DNA of 64,000 nucleotides from assembly GCA_963760125.1 (NCBI GenBank), contig CAVXBV010000007.1, forward strand, positions 124,001 through 188,000. The letters run 5' to 3'. Positions 26,574 through 35,925 of the stretch are shown piece by piece. The stretch is from RYN-111 sp963760125 (GTDB lineage: Bacteria; Actinomycetota; Actinomycetes; Mycobacteriales; SCTD01). A model generated the notes under the pieces. That model did not search any database, was not told the origin of the DNA, and saw only the letters and a list, made by a program, of their open reading frames with translations. Within the stretch, counting starts at the first letter, position 1, and every line of letters starts with the position of its first letter. The translations under genes were made by a program, and so were the position numbers.

Positions 26574-27554
26574 GTGCGCGACTCGCGCCGGGTGCGGCTC
26601 ACGCTCGTCCTGCTGCTGCTGACGGCGTTCACCCTGACCGCGCTCGACTACAACACCGCCCGCACCGGGCCGCTCGCTGCGCTGCGCCGCGGCATCGACA
26701 CGGTCTTCGGCCCGGTCACGAGCACCCTGGGCTCGGCGGCGAGCAGCGTCGGCAACGCCCTCGGAGGTCTCCCGCGGCTCGGGTCGTACCAGAGAGACAA
26801 CCGCAGGCTGCAGAGCGAGGTCGATGCCCTGCGCGGCGAGCTGTCGGCGCGCGCCGGTGACTCCTGCCGACTGGCGCAGTACGACCGGCTGCTGGACTTC
26901 ACCGCGTACGGTGCCTACCGGCCGGTCCCCGCCCGGGTGGTCGCCATGGGCCCGACCGCGGACTTCGAGTGGACGGCGACCATCGATGCGGGCACCCAGG
27001 ACGGCCTGCAGCCCGGCATGTCGGTCGTGACCGGCGCAGGGCTGGTGGGTCGCACCACCGAGGTCGGCGTCCGGACCGCTCGCGTGCTGCTGCTCGCTGA
27101 CCCCAACTTCCAGGTCGGCGGGACCCTCATCGGCCAGACGTCGCTCGGCATCGCCAGTGGCAACGGCAGCCAGCCCATGACCTACAGCCTGGCCAGCACC
27201 CGGTCGGTGGTGCGCAAGGGCGCGGTCCTGCTCACCACGGGCTCCGACACCTACGCCCCGGGGATCCCGATCGGCACGGTCGAGAGCGTCACGCCGGACA
27301 CCAACGCCATCAGCCGGACCGCGATCATCATGCCGTTCGTCGACGTCGCGAGCCTGGACCTGGTCGGGGTCATCAAGGACGCGAACGTCCGTGCACCGCG
27401 CGTCCCGCTGCGGCCGGTCCTCCCGACCGAGACGCCGTGCCCGGCCGCCATCCCGCAGGGCCCGGTGCCGACCGCGACGCCCACGCCGGCCCCTGTCGTC
27501 CCTGCACCTGCGGTCACGGGAACCCCCCTCCCCACCGCCACACCGACCCCGTGA
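26574..27554 (+). CDS. mreC: Rod-shape-determining protein MreC
   Basis: A membrane-anchored scaffold of the elongasome. The 326-residue protein has one N-terminal membrane helix (about 8-24), a helical segment around residues 70-92 that would dimerise (RRLQSEVDALRGEL), and the two beta-barrel lobes (about 105-280). The C-terminus is a Pro/Thr/Ala-rich tail (about 285-326) exposed outside. It begins with GTG 12 bases after mreB, and its stop overlaps mreD. Confidence 0.93.
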   Translation: MRDSRRVRLTLVLLLLTAFTLTALDYNTARTGPLAALRRGIDTVFGPVTSTLGSAASSVGNALGGLPRLGSYQRDNRRLQSEVDALRGELSARAGDSCRLAQYDRLLDFTAYGAYRPVPARVVAMGPTADFEWTATIDAGTQDGLQPGMSVVTGAGLVGRTTEVGVRTARVLLLADPNFQVGGTLIGQTSLGIASGNGSQPMTYSLASTRSVVRKGAVLLTTGSDTYAPGIPIGTVESVTPDTNAISRTAIIMPFVDVASLDLVGVIKDANVRAPRVPLRPVLPTETPCPAAIPQGPVPTATPTPAPVVPAPAVTGTPLPTATPTP

Positions 27555-28057
27555 CCGGCCGGCGCCTGCTGCTGGGTGCGGTCACGGTCGTCACGGCACT
27601 GCTGCTCCAGCTCACCGTCGTCTCGCGACTGCCCCTGCCCGGCGCCACCCCCGACCTGCTCCTGGTCCTCGTGCTGGCGTTCGCCCTCGCCGAGGGCTCG
27701 ATGGCCGGGATGGTCACCGGCTTCCTCGCGGGCCTGCTCGCGGACGGCCTTGCCGACCACGAGATCGGCCGGCTCGCCCTCGCGTACGCCCTCGCGGGCT
27801 ACGTCGTGGGCACCCTGCAGGACGACGACCGCTCGCCGTATTTGCCCTTCGGGGCGGTCCTGCTGGGCGCGCTGACGGCCCTCGGCGCGTTCACCGCCGA
27901 GGGCATCCTGCTGGGCGACGTGCGCATCTCGCTGTGGTCGGTGACACGCGCCGCGATCAGCGCGGTCCCGTACGATGTGGTCCTGACGCCGTTCGTCGTT
28001 CCCCTCGTCGGGGCCCTCGTGCGCCGCCTCGACGACGACCCCCTGCGCCGTATCTAG
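27551..28057 (+). CDS. mreD: Rod-shape-determining protein MreD
   Basis: A 168-residue integral membrane protein with about five hydrophobic helices. The helix GATPDLLLVLVLAFALAEG with the following GFLAGLLADGL is typical of MreD. GTG overlaps the mreC stop (GTGA). It links MreC to the PBP2/RodA synthase encoded next. Confidence 0.92.
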   Translation: MTGRRLLLGAVTVVTALLLQLTVVSRLPLPGATPDLLLVLVLAFALAEGSMAGMVTGFLAGLLADGLADHEIGRLALAYALAGYVVGTLQDDDRSPYLPFGAVLLGALTALGAFTAEGILLGDVRISLWSVTRAAISAVPYDVVLTPFVVPLVGALVRRLDDDPLRRI

Positions 28058-28078
28058 GCCGCCCGTGAGGACTCCTTC

Positions 28079-30364
28079 GTGACCGACAGCTCCCGGCTTC
28101 GCCTGGTGGTGCTGCGCGTCGTGGTGGTCTCCATCCTCCTGACCCTGCTCGGTCGCCTGGCCTACCTCCAGCTGGCCGAGGGCGCGACCTACAGCGCAAA
28201 GGCCGGCGACAACCGGATCCGTCAGGTCATCACCCCGGCGGCGCGCGGGCAGATCCTCGACGACCGAGGCGTGCCCTTGGTGAGCAACCGGACGGCGCTG
28301 GTCGTCTCGGTGACCCGCTCGATCGTGCGCAGCCAGCCGAAGAAGGGCGCGGCCGTGCTGGAGCGACTCGCAGCCGTGGTCGGCATTCCCGCCCTGCAGA
28401 TCGCCCGGACCATCACCCCGTGCGGGGAGAAGCAGCCGGACGGCACGATCGCCAACAAGGACAGCGGCTGCTGGAACGGCTCGCCACTTCAGGCCGTCCC
28501 GATCGTCTCCTACCGCGCCGACGACAGCACTCAGGTCCGCAAGGTCCTCGCGATCGAGGAGCACGCCGAAGACTTCCCAGGCATCCAGGCGAAGTACGCC
28601 GCCGTTCGCGAGTACCCGCAGGGCGCCATCGCCGCGCACAGCCTCGGCTACATCGGCTCGCTGACGGGCGACGACCTGTTGAGCGACCCGAGCCTGAAGG
28701 CCCTCGCCTCCGGCTCGCTGATCGGCAAGAGCGGCGTCGAGCAGGTGTACGACGCCCAGCTGCGCGGTGTCGACGGGGTGCAGCGACTGCTGGTCGACAA
28801 GGACGCGACGGTGACGGGCACGCTCGGCACCGTGGAGGCGCAAGCGGGCGACAACCTGGTGCTCAGCCTCGACTCGAGCCTGCAGCGGGTGGCCGAGAAG
28901 GCCCTCGCCGACGGCGTCGCGGCGGCCCGCGCGCGCTACGACAAGGGGCGCGGCAAGAACTTCACGGCCCCCAACGGCGCGGCGATCGTCGTGGACGTCC
29001 GCAACGGTCAGGTGGTCGCGCTGGCCAACTTCCCGTCGTACGACCCGGCGCTGTTCGTCCCCCGCATCTCCACCGCGGACTACACGGCGCTGCTCAACGC
29101 ACCGGGCAAGCCGCTGCTCGCGACCGCGACGCAGGGGCAGTACGCCCCGGGCTCGACCTTCAAGATCTCCTCGACCGCTGCCGCCGTCGCTGCCGGCAAC
29201 CCGCTCTACGGGACCTATCCCTGCACGTCGTCGTTCACCGCCGGACGGACGTTCCGGAACTTCGAGGGGGAGACGTTCGGCAACATCGACCTGCGCAAGA
29301 CCCTCGTGAAGTCCTGCGACACGGTCTACTACCGGCTGGCGTTCAACGAGTGGAAGAACGACGGCGGGACGAAGAACACCGGGCGGGCGAGGGAGATCTT
29401 CGCCAAGACCGCGCGCGCCTTCGGCTTCGGTACCGACACCGGGATCGACCTGCCGAGCGAGTCGAACGGGTCGGTCACCGACCGCGCGTCCAAGACCAAG
29501 GACTACGAGAGCCTGAAGAAGGCCAAGTGCGATCGGGCCAAGAACGGCTACCCGGAGGAGCCGGACCCGGGCCGCGCCGCCTACCTGAAGGCCCTCGCCG
29601 TGGAGTACTGCGCGGACGGCTTCACCTACAAGGGTGGTGACGCGATCTTGTTCTCCATCGGACAGGGCGATGTGCTGTCGACCCCGATGCAGCTCACCAT
29701 GGCGTACGCCGCGCTCGCCAACGGCGGCACCGTCTTCGAGCCGCGGGTGGCCAAGGGCTTCCTGTCCGCGGACGGGACGACCTTCAGCAAGGTGGCTCCT
29801 GCGGTGAAGGGCACGTTGGGGGTTCCGGCCGAGGTCCTCGACTACATGCGCTCCTCGCTGGTCGGCGTCCCGCAGCCCGGAGGAACGGCGCAGACGGCCT
29901 TCCGCGGGTTCCCCTTCGGGCAGCTGTCGGTCGCGGGCAAGACCGGGACGGCCGACGTCGACCCGGTCCGCAAGGCCCCGACGTCCTGGTTCGCCTCGTT
30001 CGCACCGGCCAGCGCCCCCAAGTACGCCGTGGTGGTCATGGTCGCCGAGGCCGGCACCGGTGGCACGACGGCAGCGCCGATCACCCGCAAGATCTACGAC
30101 GCGATGTACGGCTTCAGCGGCCAGAAGCGCCTGCTCGACGCCAACGGCGACCTGCCCTCGGCGCTGCCCGTCGTCCAGCCGGACGGGACGATCGGCCGCC
30201 CCGGCACCCCGACCAAGGCCGTCGAGGTCCCCCTCGGAGGCACAGCGTCCGCCGCTCCTGCTCCCACGTCCTCCTCGGGCTCGGCGCTCGGTGGACCTCC
30301 GGGGCTCCCGTGGGGTGAGCCGGTCCGGCCGACCAGCTTCCGTCGTACGGTCGGGGCACCATGA
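28079..30364 (+). CDS. mrdA: Penicillin-binding protein 2 (class B transpeptidase of elongation)
   Basis: Cross-links peptidoglycan as the partner of RodA. The 761 residues have one N-terminal membrane helix (about 8-27), a PBP dimer domain (about 50-260) and a transpeptidase domain with the catalytic motifs STFK (359-362), SCD (412-414) and KTGT (621-624). The protein is long for the family because of insertions around 115-145 and 465-520, and it has a Ser/Ala/Pro-rich tail. Six extracytoplasmic cysteines fall in pairs (115/131, 382/413, 484/511). The GTG is coupled to mreD by 21 bp, and the stop overlaps rodA. Confidence 0.95.
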   Translation: MTDSSRLRLVVLRVVVVSILLTLLGRLAYLQLAEGATYSAKAGDNRIRQVITPAARGQILDDRGVPLVSNRTALVVSVTRSIVRSQPKKGAAVLERLAAVVGIPALQIARTITPCGEKQPDGTIANKDSGCWNGSPLQAVPIVSYRADDSTQVRKVLAIEEHAEDFPGIQAKYAAVREYPQGAIAAHSLGYIGSLTGDDLLSDPSLKALASGSLIGKSGVEQVYDAQLRGVDGVQRLLVDKDATVTGTLGTVEAQAGDNLVLSLDSSLQRVAEKALADGVAAARARYDKGRGKNFTAPNGAAIVVDVRNGQVVALANFPSYDPALFVPRISTADYTALLNAPGKPLLATATQGQYAPGSTFKISSTAAAVAAGNPLYGTYPCTSSFTAGRTFRNFEGETFGNIDLRKTLVKSCDTVYYRLAFNEWKNDGGTKNTGRAREIFAKTARAFGFGTDTGIDLPSESNGSVTDRASKTKDYESLKKAKCDRAKNGYPEEPDPGRAAYLKALAVEYCADGFTYKGGDAILFSIGQGDVLSTPMQLTMAYAALANGGTVFEPRVAKGFLSADGTTFSKVAPAVKGTLGVPAEVLDYMRSSLVGVPQPGGTAQTAFRGFPFGQLSVAGKTGTADVDPVRKAPTSWFASFAPASAPKYAVVVMVAEAGTGGTTAAPITRKIYDAMYGFSGQKRLLDANGDLPSALPVVQPDGTIGRPGTPTKAVEVPLGGTASAAPAPTSSSGSALGGPPGLPWGEPVRPTSFRRTVGAP

Positions 30365-31569
30365 GCAGCAACGACATCGACTGGAGCACCCCCCGGGTGT
30401 CGCCCGTGCGGCTGCGACCGCGCGAGGTCTCGATGCGGGAGCGCGCGTTCGACAAGGCCTCACCGCTTCGTCAGCTCGACTGGCTGCTGATGCTCGCCGT
30501 CACCGGCCTGGTGGTCGTTGGCGGTCTGCTGATCTGGTCCGCGACGCGGGAGAAGGAGATCGCGCTCGGCGCGGACCCGCAGACCTTCCTGAAGAAGCAC
30601 ATCCTCAACGCCGCGATCGGGCTGGTGCTCGGAACGGCCGCAGCGCTGGTGGACTACCGCGCGCTGCGGGCGTACGCCCCTGTGGTGTACGTCGCGTCGT
30701 GCTTCGGGCTGATCGCTGTCCTGTCCCCGCTGGGCGCGACGATCAACGGCGCCCACTCCTGGATCGTGCTGCCGGCCGGCTTCCAGATCCAGCCGTCAGA
30801 GTTCGCCAAGCTCGCGATCGTCGTCGGCATCGCCATGCTGCTGGGGGAGAAGCGCGACGGCGAGGACCGACCGCGGGACATGGACGTCCTGCAGGTGCTG
30901 GCGTTGTGCGCCATCCCGATGGGGCTGATCATGCTGCAGCCCGACTTCGGGACGACGATGGTGTTCATCTTCGTCATCCTCGGCACCCTGGCCGTCGCCG
31001 GAGCACCGGCCCGGTGGGTCGGGGGCCTGCTTCTGGCAGGCGTGCTGGTCGGGACGTTCGTGGCACCGCTGGTGCTCAAGGACTACCAGCTCAACCGCTT
31101 CAAGGTCGTGGCCGACATCGGGGCCGACCCGCGCGGCGTCGGCTTCAACGTGAACCAGGCGCTCATCGCCAACGGCTCGGGCGGGCTGTTCGGCAAGGGG
31201 CTGTTCCACGGGTCGCAGACCCAGGGCCGCTTCATCCCGGAGCAGCAGACCGACTTCGTGTTCACCGTCGCGGGGGAGGAGCTCGGCCTGGTCGGCGCCG
31301 GCGGGATCATCCTGGCGCTCGGACTGGTGCTCTGGCGGGGGCTGCGGATCGCGTCCCGGGCGACCGACCCGTTCGGGCGGCTGGTGGCCGCGGGGGTCGT
31401 GTCGTGGTTCGCCTTCCAGAGCTTCGTCAACATCGGGATGACGCTGGGGATCATGCCGGTGACCGGGCTGCCGCTGCCGTTCGTGTCGTACGGCGGGTCG
31501 TCGATGTTCGCCAACCTCATGGCCATCGGCCTGCTCCAGAACGTCCACATGACCTCCAACGAGACCTGA
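30361..31569 (+). CDS. rodA: RodA peptidoglycan glycosyltransferase (SEDS family)
   Basis: Polymerises lipid II during elongation together with PBP2. The 402 residues have about ten membrane helices after a cytoplasmic N-terminus of some 40 residues. SEDS signatures visible are INGAHSWIVLPAGFQIQPSE, FNVNQALIANGSGGLFGKG (the usual GQS-like loop) and the catalytic-region sequence FIPEQQTDFVFTVAGEELG. The final PFVSYGGSSMFANLMAIGL is diagnostic. ATG overlaps the mrdA stop (ATGA). Confidence 0.96.
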   Translation: MSSNDIDWSTPRVSPVRLRPREVSMRERAFDKASPLRQLDWLLMLAVTGLVVVGGLLIWSATREKEIALGADPQTFLKKHILNAAIGLVLGTAAALVDYRALRAYAPVVYVASCFGLIAVLSPLGATINGAHSWIVLPAGFQIQPSEFAKLAIVVGIAMLLGEKRDGEDRPRDMDVLQVLALCAIPMGLIMLQPDFGTTMVFIFVILGTLAVAGAPARWVGGLLLAGVLVGTFVAPLVLKDYQLNRFKVVADIGADPRGVGFNVNQALIANGSGGLFGKGLFHGSQTQGRFIPEQQTDFVFTVAGEELGLVGAGGIILALGLVLWRGLRIASRATDPFGRLVAAGVVSWFAFQSFVNIGMTLGIMPVTGLPLPFVSYGGSSMFANLMAIGLLQNVHMTSNET

Positions 31570-31570
31570 C

Positions 31571-31705
31571 CCCGCCGTACCCAGCCCGCCGCCCGCCGTC
31601 GGTCGCCCGCGCGCCGCCGTACCCCGCCCGGCGATCGCCCGCGCGCCGCCGTACCCCGCCCGGCGATCGCCCGCGCACCCCGCCGTACCCAGCCTCGCTC
31701 CCGCC
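31571..31705. repeat. Imperfect tandem repeat downstream of rodA
   Basis: Four units begin CGCCGTACC. Two consecutive 32-bp units (from about 31615) are nearly identical, containing CCCGGCGATCGCCCGCGC; the outer ones are degenerate. The run is extremely GC-rich and noncoding. The rest of the gap to 31856 holds the 51-bp repeat copy and a C-rich stretch, with no gene. Confidence 0.65.
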
Positions 31706-31745
31706 GCACCCCTTGCCCGCTCCTCCGCCCCCGCCTCGCCGCGAG

Positions 31746-31796
31746 TGGCCAGTTGGTGTCGTGACACGCGCGTGTCCGTGACACCAGGCCGCCACC
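31746..31796. repeat. 51-bp direct repeat, copy 1, with nested palindrome
   Basis: Matches 32918-32968 at 48 of 51 positions in the same orientation. Outer arms TGGTGTC (31754-31760) and GACACCA (31780-31786) enclose the perfect 14-bp palindrome GACACGCGCGTGTC (31763-31776). It lies 60 bp after the stop of the AbiEi-like gene. Confidence 0.85.
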
Positions 31797-31855
31797 GGCA
31801 GCGCCACCGCCCCGCCCCGCCCCCCGCCACCGCCCCCGCCACCGCCGGGCCCCGA

Positions 31856-32761
31856 TCAGGCCGCCTGTCGGGACCAGGCGGCATGGCGGGCGCTGACCCG
31901 CGCGACGAACTCGGTCTGTCGGCGACGGACGTCGTACCAAGTGCCCCGCTCGACCCACCACCGCTGCGTGCCCGACACCCAGTCGCGTCGCTGGTCCCGC
32001 GCGAGCATGAGGTCGCCGCTGTGCCCCGCCTTCCCGTCCATCTCCACGGCGAAGCGCACCGGGCCGTCACCGAGGTCGTGGCGGGCCGTGACGCGCCCGA
32101 GGTGGTCTCGCACCTCGACCTGCGGGACCAGGGACGGCAGCACGGGCAGGAGCAGCAGCCGGGCCAGGGTCTCGTTGGCGGACTCGGCTCTTCCGTCGGT
32201 GCGCACGAGCGCCTGCGCCAGTCTCCTGCTCCGGCGCGTCGCGGCGAGCTCGGTCAGCTCGGCGACGGTGAACAGCCGTTCGCGCACGCCTGCGTCGAGC
32301 AGGCAGACGAGCGCGTCGGCGGACAGCAGTCGCGCGCAGTCGTACGCCGTGCGTGCTGCCGACGTCGCCCAGATCCCGCTCTCGAACCGCCCGACCTCGC
32401 CGTCCGCCAGCGTGAGGCGACGACGGCGGACCAGGTGCTCGGTGCCGCGCAGCGGCCCGTGACCGTGCGGGGTGTGGATGTCGTGCTCGTACCGCTGACG
32501 AGCACCTGTCGCCGGGTCCTCGTCATCGATCAGCGGGAGGTTCCAGAGCCTGGCGGCGGACCGGCCGACCGCCACCGCATCGGTCGGCCGGGTCGAGCCA
32601 CCCGCTGCCAGCGCAGCGGCGAACGTCAGCTGGCGCGGGGTCAGGACCTGACCGGCATCGGCGTACACCCCGGGAAAGGGCGCCTGCCACGCCCCGGTGC
32701 GCAGCTCCTGCCGGAGGACGGCGCGACTGCACACGGCCAGCGCTGCCCTGCGGGTCCACAC
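31856..32761 (-). CDS. AbiEi/DUF559-like protein (antitoxin-type winged helix plus nuclease-like domain)
   Basis: A 301-residue protein of a large actinobacterial family. The N-terminal quarter (WTRREALAV-type start, LRTGAWQAPFPGVYADAGQ, LTPRQLTFAAALAAGG) resembles AbiEi-type antitoxin winged helices. The C-terminal part (about 215-295: VRFAVEMDGKAGHSGDLM and ARDQRRDWV) resembles DUF559/Vsr-like restriction-nuclease folds. No toxin gene is adjacent, so a toxin-antitoxin role is not supported here. It starts with GTG, stands alone, and is bracketed by the 51-bp palindromic repeats. Confidence 0.78.
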   Translation of the reverse strand: MWTRRAALAVCSRAVLRQELRTGAWQAPFPGVYADAGQVLTPRQLTFAAALAAGGSTRPTDAVAVGRSAARLWNLPLIDDEDPATGARQRYEHDIHTPHGHGPLRGTEHLVRRRRLTLADGEVGRFESGIWATSAARTAYDCARLLSADALVCLLDAGVRERLFTVAELTELAATRRSRRLAQALVRTDGRAESANETLARLLLLPVLPSLVPQVEVRDHLGRVTARHDLGDGPVRFAVEMDGKAGHSGDLMLARDQRRDWVSGTQRWWVERGTWYDVRRRQTEFVARVSARHAAWSRQAA

Positions 32762-32917
32762 GCCGTCCGTGCCCTGGCCGAGGGCGCTGAGGCCAGGTCG
32801 GGTCTCTCACCGGTGCAGGGTGACCGATCCACGGCCTTCGCGGGCCGGTCGCTGTGGACATCCGGGCGTCGCGCACCTGCCAGCCGGTCCGCGCCCGCGT
32901 CTCAGGCCCGTGCCCGT

Positions 32918-32968
32918 TGGCCGGTTGGTGTCGTAACACGCGCGTGTCCGTGACACCAAGCCGCCACC
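32918..32968. repeat. 51-bp direct repeat, copy 2, with nested palindrome
   Basis: Same orientation as the copy at 31746-31796, with three substitutions. Arms TGGTGTC (32926-32932) and GACACCA (32952-32958) are intact. One base change (G to A at 32935) shortens the inner palindrome to 12 bp. It lies 157 bp upstream of the AbiEi-like start codon. The remaining 313-bp gap to the next gene holds only that gene's -10 element. Confidence 0.85.
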
Positions 32969-33062
32969 CGACCGGACCACCAGACCTACGGCCAGACCGC
33001 CAGACCAGCCCGGGCCCGGACGGGGCGCCACGCGCAGCACGGTGGACAAGGCTGGGCGCCCG

Positions 33063-33068
33063 TACCCT
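33063..33068 (+). promoter_or_regulatory. Leaderless -10 element of the TIGR03960-type gene
   Basis: TACCCT is followed by 6 bases and the ATG at 33075. Confidence 0.45.
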
Positions 33069-33074
33069 GGAGTC

Positions 33075-34978
<1,904 letters not shown>

Positions 34979-34979
<1 letters not shown>

Positions 34980-35770
34980 TGGCCAAGCAGCCCCCCGGTG
35001 CGCCCCCGCCGCCGCCGGTGCAGCGGATCCGGCTGCGCTACACCAAGCGCGGCCGCCTGCGCTTCACCAGCCACCGCGACATCGCGCGCGTGTTCGAGCG
35101 CGCACTGCGCCGCGCCGAGGTCCCCATGGCGTACAGCGCCGGCTTCAGCCCCCACCCCAAGGTCAGCTGGGTCGGCGCGGCTGCGACCGGCGTCGCGAGC
35201 GAGGCGGAGTACGTCGAGATCGCGCTCGCCGTGGTGAGCGACGTCGAGGCCATCCGGGCCGCACTGGACGCCTCGCTGCCGGACGGGATCGACCTGGTCG
35301 ACGCCGTCGAGGCCGCGCCAGGCAGCAGCCTGCCCGAGCAGGTCCAGGCCAGCCGCTGGGAGATCGCCCTGCCCGGCGTGGCGACCCCGGACCTCGAGCG
35401 GGCCGTGAGCCTGTTCCTCGCGCAGGAGGCGGTCGAGGTCGAGCGGATGACCAAGAACGGCAAGCGCGTGTTCGACGCGCGCGCGGCCGTGGTGAGCATG
35501 AGCGGAGGGCCGCCGCCGACACCCCGCGGGTCCGGCAGCGCAACAGATGGTGACGACTGTGCGATACTCAGCATGGTCGTGCAGCACGTGACGCCTGCCG
35601 TACGCCCCGACGACGTCCTCACCGGACTCCGTCTGGTGAGTGACCTCGCGCCACCGGTGCCGCCCTCGGCGACCCGGCTCGCGCAGGGCCCGCTCACCGC
35701 GGAAGGTGAGGTCGCCGACCCGCTCGCACCCGACCGCGTCGCCGCCGGAACCCTCCGCGCGTCGACCTGA
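34979..35770 (+). CDS. TIGR03936-family radical-SAM-associated protein (DUF2344)
   Basis: The 263-residue partner of the preceding radical SAM protein; in some species the two are fused. The conserved opening is RIRLRYTKRGRLRFTSHRDIARVFERALRRAEVP followed by YSAGFSPHPKVS. The ATG overlaps the upstream stop by one base, so the pair is co-translated. rne follows after an untranslated 155-bp region in which I see no clear promoter. Confidence 0.9.
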
Positions 35771-35925
35771 CGGGGCAACGCGACAGGTCAGCGAAGCCGC
35801 CGGCTCTCGGTCCGCCGGGAGCACCCCACGACTTTCCTCACCCCGCGTCGGCCGACCCGGCCGGCACGGGACAGCGACCACTGGTCGCCGCGGCAGCGTC
35901 ACGCGAGCGGCCGGACCGGAGCACC

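Noticed and set aside
27251..30463. 1070-codon open frame on the minus strand across mreC-mreD-mrdA
   Set aside because: Shadow of the plus-strand genes caused by GC-rich third positions. The translation is Gly/Arg/Asp-rich with no domain, while the plus strand encodes three clear proteins.
31856..32761. Toxin-antitoxin operon
   Set aside because: Although the N-terminus is AbiEi-like, no AbiEii-type nucleotidyltransferase or other toxin gene is adjacent.
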